Of a stretch of 39,503 nt of DNA, positions 34,126 through 39,503 are shown piece by piece. A program made the translations under genes and the position numbers. The notes beneath the pieces were generated by a model. The model was not told where the DNA came from. It made no database searches and saw only the letters and a program-made list of their open reading frames with translations. Origin of the DNA: Prevotellaceae bacterium UBA3627 (GTDB lineage Bacteria > Bacteroidota > Bacteroidia > Bacteroidales > Bacteroidaceae); assembly GCA_002373375.1 (NCBI GenBank), contig DFLE01000046.1:1-39503 (forward strand). Reading direction: 5' to 3'. How positions within the stretch are numbered: the first letter of the stretch is position 1; every line of letters starts with the position of its first letter.

Positions 34126-34296
34126 CGTTTTCGTTTAGCAATCTGTGCAATCCTTTCGCGATTCATGTAGTGGTAATGTCATTGCGGAGCGAAATCCGTT
34201 TAATCTGTGCAATCTGTGGTTCAAAAAATATTCGTTTTCGCCTCCGTTTTCGTTTAGCAATCTGTGCAATCTGTGGTTCAAGAAATATTCGTTTTC
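34126..34296. repeat. Diverged direct repeats around CAATCTGTGCAATCTGTGG
   Basis: Three copies of a unit with CAATCTGTGCAATC: about 34126-34152 (preceded by GTTTTCGTTTAG), 34201-34239 and 34244-34296. The second and third continue identically with CTGTGGTTCAARAAATATTCG; the first and third share the GTTTTCGTTTAG lead. A related, inverted piece (CCACAGATTGCTCTGATTA) lies at about 135-153. They sit between the chimeric remnant and the acetyltransferase gene. Confidence 0.7.
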
Positions 34297-34297
34297 C

Positions 34298-34915
34298 CTA
34301 ACCCCCGTCAATCTCCTTCTGCAAGGCGTTGAGGAACTGTGCCGCCTCGCCGCCATCCATCTGGGTGTGGTGGAACTGAAACGATATGGGCAGGGTGGTT
34401 TTGAAGAAGCCGCGACGATACTTTCCCCATGCCAAGAACGGATTGGCAAAACGACCAGACCACTGATTGACGATAGTGTCCAGTTCGGTGGCTATCACCA
34501 CAGAAGTGCCTACTACCACCCTGTCGTCGTCAGACAGGTCAGTACACTCAGCGACAGCCTTTGCCGTCATGTTGTCATAGGCATCGCGAAACTGAGCGAA
34601 ATCATTATCGAAAGGAATGTCGCAGTAGTTCAGTCCGCCGTTTTTGTTCTGCACTATGACATCCACCGCCAGTGAATCATACTGCATCAACTTGCCGTCA
34701 ACGGGCAGCAGGTAGAACTCCTGAATGCTGCTGGCAGCACGTGCGATGCACCAGCACATAAGCATATTGAACTTCAGCTTGCGCCGGCGGCTGATTCTTA
34801 CCAGTCGGCTTACGTCAAATGTCTTCACCAATGTTACCATAGGCATGGGCGACTGCATCCACAGCTCGAAGGCCATGGCACGGTTGGTGCTCTTGGGGTC
34901 AACCTCTTTCTTCAT
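34298..34915 (-). CDS. CatA-like chloramphenicol acetyltransferase family protein
   Basis: A 205-residue protein of the trimeric CAT fold. It contains the early FELWMQSPMPMVTLVKTFDV strand region, FNMLMCWCIARAASSI, and the active-site stretch FHHTQMDGGEAAQFLN (181-196) with the His pair at 182-183 and Asp187. The last position of the CAT motif HHxxxDGxH is Glu here. Such proteins are common in Bacteroidota and many are not proven to act on chloramphenicol, so resistance should not be assumed. The C-terminus runs into the direct repeats. It lies at the end of the accessory block and diverges from the ketoisomerase genes. Confidence 0.85.
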   Translation of the reverse strand: MKKEVDPKSTNRAMAFELWMQSPMPMVTLVKTFDVSRLVRISRRRKLKFNMLMCWCIARAASSIQEFYLLPVDGKLMQYDSLAVDVIVQNKNGGLNYCDIPFDNDFAQFRDAYDNMTAKAVAECTDLSDDDRVVVGTSVVIATELDTIVNQWSGRFANPFLAWGKYRRGFFKTTLPISFQFHHTQMDGGEAAQFLNALQKEIDGG

Positions 34916-34970
34916 TATATAGTGGTTCTGTCATTCCTGTCTCGTAAGTTCTCAAATTACAGCTCAATTA

Positions 34971-35027
34971 TTCTGCACTTTATTCTGCACTTTGTTCTGC
35001 ACTTTGTTCTGCACTTTATTCTGCACT
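34971..35027. repeat. 12-bp tandem repeat, about 4.75 copies
   Basis: TTCTGCACTTTR is repeated at 34971, 34983, 34995, 35007 and (partial) 35019. The units are identical except for the last base (A, G, G, A). It lies 56-112 bp upstream of the acetyltransferase start, where copy-number changes could alter promoter spacing. Confidence 0.9.
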
Positions 35028-35149
35028 CCCCTTTGTTTGCATAGGTAGATAGTATTGCAAAGATAGTAAAATTTATTCAAAAGTGGGCACAATACGGCTC
35101 TGTTGCTAATATTTTTTCTTTGACAGGCTTTTAATATCATAATTTTTTG

Positions 35150-35157
35150 TAAATTTG
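35150..35157 (+). promoter_or_regulatory. -7 box upstream of the ketoisomerase genes
   Basis: TAAATTTG fits TAnnTTTG and lies 35 bp before ATG35193. The nearest TTTG (35119-35122) is 27 bp away, too far for the usual spacing, so this is a weak or regulated promoter. Confidence 0.45.
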
Positions 35158-35192
35158 TATGCTGAAAACTAAAAAAGACCTAAATATACTAA

Positions 35193-35600
35193 ATGACCAG
35201 TCCCAAGATAATAGAACTGCCTAAATACAGCGAAAGGAGCGGCAGCCTCTCTGTGATAGAGGAAGGGATTAATGTGCCCTTTCAGATAAAGAGGGTGTTC
35301 TGGATTTACGACGTGCCGGGAGGAGAGAGCAGGGGAGGACATGCCTACAAGACTGCCCAGGAGTTTATCACGGCGCTGTCGGGAAGTTTTGACATACACC
35401 TGGATGACGGGACGGAGAGAAGGACGTTTCACCTGAACCGCTCATATTACGGACTGTACGTGCCACAGGGAATGTGGAGGGAGATGGACAACTTCTCCAC
35501 TAACTCGGTGGCTATGGTCGTGTCGTCGTCTGTGTATTCGGAGGATGACTATATACGTGACTATGACGAATTTATAAAGTGGAAGGATGAGAAGAAGTAA
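35193..35600 (+). CDS. WxcM/FdtA-like sugar 3,4-ketoisomerase, first copy
   Basis: A 135-residue single-domain cupin of the FdtA/QdtA/WxcM family, which isomerises dTDP-4-keto-6-deoxyglucose to the 3-keto sugar before transamination. Family landmarks are KRVFWIYDVPGGESRGGHAYK and the closing EDDYIRDYDEF. The usual HAH pair reads H50-A-Y52, so one of the two histidines held to be important in this family is Tyr. It may therefore be altered in specificity, or be a partner for the second copy. It overlaps the next gene by 14 bases. Ile codons are again ATA-rich, like the core genome. Confidence 0.87.
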   Translation: MTSPKIIELPKYSERSGSLSVIEEGINVPFQIKRVFWIYDVPGGESRGGHAYKTAQEFITALSGSFDIHLDDGTERRTFHLNRSYYGLYVPQGMWREMDNFSTNSVAMVVSSSVYSEDDYIRDYDEFIKWKDEKK

Positions 35601-36009
35601 TGTATATGACTGTACGGTGGTGGAGCTGGACAAGCACCACGCGCCGCAGGGCAATATATCTGTGGTGGAGGGCGGACGGACGGTGCCCTTCAGCGTGAAA
35701 CGCGTGTATTACCTGTATGACGTGCCGGGAGGAGAGTCGCGCGGCGGTCATGCCCACAAGACGCTGTCGCAGCTCATGGTAGCGGTGAACGGCAGCTTCA
35801 GGGTGACGCTGGACGACGGCAACGTGAAGCGTACATTCATCCTGGACAGACCGTATCAGGCCCTGTATATAAAGCCGGGGATATGGCGACAGTTGGACAA
35901 TTTCTCGTCGGGGGCAGTGTGTATGGTAATGGCATCGGAACTGTATGATGAGGATGACTATATACGCGACTACGACGAGTTCCTGAAATACGAGAAAATA
36001 ATAAGTTAG
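35587..36009 (+). CDS. fdtA: WxcM/FdtA-like sugar 3,4-ketoisomerase, second copy
   Basis: A 140-residue paralogue of the preceding protein; both end in a near-identical segment (DDYIRDYDEF). Here the active-site motif is complete, VPGGESRGGHAHK with H55 and H57. The likely reaction is the conversion of dTDP-4-keto-6-deoxyglucose to a 3-keto-6-deoxyhexose (galactose form as in FdtA or glucose form as in QdtA; the sequence alone does not decide). It overlaps the first copy and is followed after 4 bp by the aminotransferase, so the three are one translational unit. Confidence 0.88.
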   Translation: MRRSNVYDCTVVELDKHHAPQGNISVVEGGRTVPFSVKRVYYLYDVPGGESRGGHAHKTLSQLMVAVNGSFRVTLDDGNVKRTFILDRPYQALYIKPGIWRQLDNFSSGAVCMVMASELYDEDDYIRDYDEFLKYEKIIS

Positions 36010-36013
36010 AAGA

Positions 36014-37138
36014 ATGATTCCTTTCTTGTCTCTGAAAGATGTCACGGGGCTTCATTCGAAAGAGATTAATGAGGCCGTAAGCAGGGTGGTGAACAGCGGT
36101 TGGTATCTGCAGGGCAGAGAGAACTGTCTGTTTGAACGGCATTACGCTGATTTCATCGGTACGAGGTGCTGCGTGGGATGCGGCAACGGACTGGATGCGC
36201 TGTCGCTTATCTTCCGTGCGTATATGGAATGGGGAGAGATGAGTGAGGGTGACGAGGTGATAGTGCCTGCCAATACGTTTATAGCGACGGTGCTGGCAGT
36301 GACCGATAACAGGCTGAGCCCAGTGTTGGTGGAACCTGATGCTGCAACGCTGGAGATGGATGTGGAGAGGATAGAGAGCGCTATAACTGAGCGTACCCGT
36401 GCCGTCATCGTAGTACATCTGTATGGACGTAATGCTTACGATGACAGAATAGGTGATATATGTCGCAGGCATGGCTTGAGGCTGATAGAGGATAATGCAC
36501 AGGCGCATGGCTGCCGCCATACAGACGGAAGAAGAACGGGCAGCTTGGGTGATGCGGCGGCGCATTCGTTCTATCCGGGGAAGAACCTCGGGGCTCTGGG
36601 TGACGGCGGTGCTGTGACGACAGATGATGAGAGACTTGCTGACACCATAAGGACGCTGGCTAATTACGGTTCGGCGAGAAAATATGTGTTTGACAGCAAG
36701 GGACGAAACAGCAGACTGGATGAGATACAGGCTGCCGTGCTTGACGTGAAGCTGAGGTATCTGGAGGAGGATAACCAGCGCAGGCAGGACATAGCACGAT
36801 ATTATTATGAGCATATAGAGAACCCTCTTGTAACCTTGCCGCGCAGACTGGATGATGAGCAGAATGTGTATCATATATTCCCAGTGATGGTAGGAAACGG
36901 GGAACGTGATAGTATGCGTGAGTTGATGAAGGAAAAAGGTGTGGAGGCGATGTGTCACTATCCTGTTCCTCCTCATCTGCAGAGGTGTTATGAGAGTGAG
37001 GCGTGGAACAGCCCACGGTTGCATCTGCCGCTCACGGAGCGGATGGCAGAGGAGGAGCTGAGTCTGCCTGTCAGCCCGGCAATGACGCTGGATGAGGCGG
37101 CTGAGGTGGTGAGGCTGGTAAATGAATACAGATGTTGA
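36014..37138 (+). CDS. fdtB: DegT/DnrJ/EryC1/StrS aminotransferase (FdtB/QdtB type)
   Basis: A 374-residue PLP enzyme of the sugar aminotransferase family. The opening PFLSLKD, the Asp of RLIEDNAQAHG (D160, Q163) and the Schiff-base lysine K190 in HSFYPGKNLGALGDGG are all present. Placed directly after the ketoisomerases, it would make dTDP-3-amino-3,6-dideoxyhexose. The N-acetyltransferase (FdtC-like) and the RmlA/RmlB enzymes for the precursor are not in the window. The product would feed O-antigen, capsule or S-layer glycans. Assignment to FdtB versus QdtB is not resolved. Confidence 0.9.
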   Translation: MIPFLSLKDVTGLHSKEINEAVSRVVNSGWYLQGRENCLFERHYADFIGTRCCVGCGNGLDALSLIFRAYMEWGEMSEGDEVIVPANTFIATVLAVTDNRLSPVLVEPDAATLEMDVERIESAITERTRAVIVVHLYGRNAYDDRIGDICRRHGLRLIEDNAQAHGCRHTDGRRTGSLGDAAAHSFYPGKNLGALGDGGAVTTDDERLADTIRTLANYGSARKYVFDSKGRNSRLDEIQAAVLDVKLRYLEEDNQRRQDIARYYYEHIENPLVTLPRRLDDEQNVYHIFPVMVGNGERDSMRELMKEKGVEAMCHYPVPPHLQRCYESEAWNSPRLHLPLTERMAEEELSLPVSPAMTLDEAAEVVRLVNEYRC

Positions 37139-37211
37139 GACATCTTTTACACCTTATATATAATATATAGTAGGTCTGGATGACTGAAATAAAATAGAAA
37201 ACCTTAAATCA

Positions 37212-39359
37212 ATGATTGAACTGACACAATACTTCCCGATTACTAACCCTACGATGATTTTCTTCATTGTGCTCATCACTATCCTCTTCGCGCCGATAGT
37301 GATGGGAAAACTGCGTATTCCTCATATCATAGGCATGGTGCTGGCGGGTGTGGCGCTGGGTAAGTATGGCTTTGACATTCTGGAGCGTGACTCCAGCTTT
37401 GAACTCTTCGGACGCGTGGGGCTGCTTTATATAATGTTCCTCGCTGGAATAGAGATGGACTTGCAGGGGTTGAAGAAGAATGTGTCGCAGGTGGGCATCT
37501 TCGGCGTATTTACCTTCGCTATACCTTTTGTGCTTATGTATATAGCGTCGGTGTGGTTGCTGGGCTATTCGCATCTCGCGTCGGTGTTGCTGAGTTGTAT
37601 CATGTCAACCAATACGTTGATTGCCTATCCTATAGTGGCAAGGTACGGACTGCAGAAGCATAAGGTGACGACACTCTCCGTGGGAGCGTCTATGTTGTCA
37701 CTGCTCATCACTTTGATACTCGTGGCTGCCACGACGGGAGCCGTGCAGGGAGGGGAAAGACCTGGAGTGGTGTTCTGGCTCCTTTTCCTGGTAAAGTTCG
37801 TTGTGTATTGTGTGCTGCTTCTCTTCATGATACCAAGGCTCACACGCTGGTTTCTGAGGATGTACAGCGACTCTGTGATGCAGTTTATCTTTGTCTTGGC
37901 TATCATGTTCCTCAGTGCAGCGCTGAGTGAACTGATAGGACTGGAGGGTATATTCGGCGCGTTCTTCAGTGGTTTGATACTCAACCGCTATGTGCCGCCG
38001 TTGTCTCCGCTGATGAACAGGATAGAGTTTATTGGTAACGCGATATTTATTCCTTATTTCCTTATCGGAGTGGGTATGTTGATTAACCTAAGGCTGCTTT
38101 TTGAGGGAGGCGGCATTATCACTACAGTTATATGTATAGTGGTGGTGGGTACCTTGGGTAAGGCGCTGGCGGCGTATATCTCATGTTTCGTGATGAAGTT
38201 GCCTTGGCTGGCAGGACACCTGATGTTCGGCTTGACATCCGCACATGCGGCGGCTGGTATAGCCATCGTGATGATTGGTATGAAGACACAGGTGGACAAA
38301 GGGGTGTATCTCGTGGGTGACGAAATGCTTAACGGTGTCGTCGTGATGATTCTCTTTACCTGTATTATCTCAACCGTTGTCACTGACAGGGCGGCGCGAC
38401 AGGTGGTGCTGCTGAGAGAGAAGGATGGCATGGATGATGGTGACGACAACGGCAAGAGAGGAAATGATGAGAAGATTCTGTTGTCGGTGAAGTATCCAGA
38501 GACGGCGGCAACGTTGCTGAATCTCGCGATACTTATGCGTAACCCGAAACTAAACAGAGGACTGATAGCCCTCAATGTGGTATATGATGACGCTGAGGCT
38601 GATGCTAACCAGCGTCGGGGCCAACAGTTGCTGGATGATATAGTACAGCGTGCCAGTGCGGCTGATGTAAGGGTGCAGACTCAGGTGAGGCTTGCTACTA
38701 ATATAGGTAATGGCATTAAGCATGCCTTTAAGGAGTTTGACTGTTCTGAGGTTATATTCGGAGTACACATGCATCCTAACTCAAGTCGTGTGTTCTGGGG
38801 TGACTTTGCGCAAAGTGTGTTTAATGGATTGTCAAGGCAGATAATAATAGCCCGTTGTATGCAACCGTTCAGCACGCTGAGGGCTGTCAAGGTGGCTATA
38901 CCGTCAAGGGCTGAGTTTGAACCAGGATTCTACAGATGGCTGGAGAGGTTGTGCAGGTTTGTGCAGGCTATAGGCTGTCGTATCGTGTTTAACGGCAGGG
39001 AGGACACTCTCGAGTTAATAAGGAAATATGTTAATGAGCAATACCAAAGCGTGAGGGCTGAGTATGTCTCTATGCCAAAGTGGGTGGGATTGATAGATTT
39101 GGCGGAGAGTACCAATGCCGATGAGATGCTTGTGGTAGTGACGGCAAGACAGGGAACAGTCTCTTATAAGGCTGCTTTGGAGTCGTTGCCGGAGGAACTG
39201 ACAGAGCATTATCATGGGAAAAACCTTATGATTATCTTCCCAGATCAGTATGGACCGGCTCCAGATACCTTTACTTTTGCCACAACTTCACACCGTGAAC
39301 AGTTGTCTGCTTATCATGAGCTGTTGATATGGCTTAGAAGGAAATTTACCAAGAAATAG
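37212..39359 (+). CDS. CPA2-type cation/proton antiporter with C-terminal USP-like region
   Basis: A 715-residue membrane protein. Residues 1-400 hold about 12 membrane spans of a Kef/NapA-like Na+(K+)/H+ exchanger: the start GKLRIPHIIGMVLAGVALG, the crossover region SCIMSTNTLIAYPIV, the segment ELIGLEGIFGAFFSGLIL and the late SAHAAAGIAIVMIG. The remaining 300 residues are cytosolic; they look like two diverged universal-stress-like domains (about 420-540 and 560-710). No TrkA-N (RCK) domain with GxGxxG is visible, which separates it from true KefB/C. The transported ion is not evident. It follows the aminotransferase gene by 73 bp. Confidence 0.88.
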   Translation: MIELTQYFPITNPTMIFFIVLITILFAPIVMGKLRIPHIIGMVLAGVALGKYGFDILERDSSFELFGRVGLLYIMFLAGIEMDLQGLKKNVSQVGIFGVFTFAIPFVLMYIASVWLLGYSHLASVLLSCIMSTNTLIAYPIVARYGLQKHKVTTLSVGASMLSLLITLILVAATTGAVQGGERPGVVFWLLFLVKFVVYCVLLLFMIPRLTRWFLRMYSDSVMQFIFVLAIMFLSAALSELIGLEGIFGAFFSGLILNRYVPPLSPLMNRIEFIGNAIFIPYFLIGVGMLINLRLLFEGGGIITTVICIVVVGTLGKALAAYISCFVMKLPWLAGHLMFGLTSAHAAAGIAIVMIGMKTQVDKGVYLVGDEMLNGVVVMILFTCIISTVVTDRAARQVVLLREKDGMDDGDDNGKRGNDEKILLSVKYPETAATLLNLAILMRNPKLNRGLIALNVVYDDAEADANQRRGQQLLDDIVQRASAADVRVQTQVRLATNIGNGIKHAFKEFDCSEVIFGVHMHPNSSRVFWGDFAQSVFNGLSRQIIIARCMQPFSTLRAVKVAIPSRAEFEPGFYRWLERLCRFVQAIGCRIVFNGREDTLELIRKYVNEQYQSVRAEYVSMPKWVGLIDLAESTNADEMLVVVTARQGTVSYKAALESLPEELTEHYHGKNLMIIFPDQYGPAPDTFTFATTSHREQLSAYHELLIWLRRKFTKK

Positions 39360-39419
39360 CCTGTTTTCGTTGACCTGTGTCAATTCAACTGTAGTTTTTC
39401 AAAAAAAAACCTCAAAACA

Positions 39420-39503
39420 TTTGGTACTTTGTGTAAAAAGCTATACCTTTGCACTCGCTTTCGCCCAAACGGGAGAAACGCAAGCGATACTTGAAAAGAT
39501 TAC
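39420..39503 (+). promoter_or_regulatory. Promoter and hairpin leader of a transcript leaving the window
   Basis: TTTG (39420-39423), 20 bp, TACCTTTG (39444-39451). Just downstream, TCGCTT (from 39455) is matched by AAGCGA (39482-39487) with an inner CCC/GGG pairing, so the leader can form a hairpin. No start codon follows within the window, so the first product may be a stable RNA or a gene with a long leader. Confidence 0.65.

Noticed and set aside
34298..34915. Chloramphenicol resistance gene
   Set aside because: The fold and active-site stretch fit the CAT family, but many chromosomal Bacteroidota members have no proven resistance role, so only the family is claimed.
35837..37024. 395-codon open frame on the minus strand
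   Set aside because: Antisense to the DegT aminotransferase, which has intact PLP motifs; the product is Tyr/His/Arg-rich and unlike any family I know.

Overview
The window looks like chromosomal DNA of a Bacteroidota species close to Prevotella (Bacteroidales). The evidence is TAnnTTTG-type promoter boxes with TTTG about 19-20 bp upstream, a fused ferredoxin-NADP reductase/GltA flavoprotein, the gene run guaB - PpiC isomerase - SurA-like - OstA-like - mutL, an OMP_b-brl_3-type outer-membrane protein, a DUF4923 protein and secreted polysaccharide-degrading enzymes. I see no tRNA, rRNA, CRISPR array, phage gene or intact insertion sequence. All statements rest on reading the sequence and on recalled family motifs; no search was run.

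Layout. 1-1156 is non-coding and repeat-rich: a 106-bp-period array of imperfect palindromes (204-493), then a copy of a roughly 375-bp interspersed element (about 505-885). 1215-3566 is the fused NAD(P)H flavoprotein. 3783-9002 is a minus-strand block: outer-membrane barrel protein, ndk, and the Mla-type ABC transporter pair. 9164-17839 is a plus-strand housekeeping run: guaB, two periplasmic peptidyl-prolyl isomerases, OstA/LptA-like protein, mutL, folA. It is followed by a GH97 glycosidase. 19981-21399 (minus) holds a DUF4923 protein and rsmA. From back-to-back promoters at 21407-21474, a four-gene plus-strand unit (flippase-like membrane protein, GH115 alpha-glucuronidase, AsmA-like protein, CE7 acetyl-xylan esterase) runs to a strong bidirectional terminator at 28540-28573, facing asd.

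29655-34915 is the accessory part. It begins with a second, inverted copy of the interspersed element (29818-30191). Then come a lipoprotein esterase, a GH78-type rhamnosidase, a scar made of gene fragments (type I methylase N-terminus joined in frame to the end of a polygalacturonase-like GH28, then a further remnant), diverged direct repeats, and a CAT-like acetyltransferase. Isoleucine codon choice in the esterase and the sampled parts of the rhamnosidase differs from the ATA-rich flanking genes, which suggests transfer.

35193-39359 returns to host-like codon use: two overlapping WxcM/FdtA-type sugar ketoisomerases, a DegT aminotransferase, and a CPA2-type cation/proton antiporter. A strong promoter and hairpin leader sit at the right edge and drive something outside the window.

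Working together: GH115 and CE7 would remove glucuronic acid and acetyl side groups from xylan; GH97 and GH78 would attack galactosides/glucosides and rhamnosides. The FdtA-FdtB genes make a 3-amino-3,6-dideoxyhexose for surface glycans. The PPIases, OstA, MlaEF and AsmA-like proteins serve outer-membrane assembly and upkeep. The most unusual items are the hairpin-rich interspersed repeat family (two long copies plus a minimal copy between surA and the OstA gene), the 106-bp palindrome array, the HsdM/GH28 chimera, the twin ketoisomerases of which one lacks a conserved histidine, and an in-frame duplication of the ndk end.
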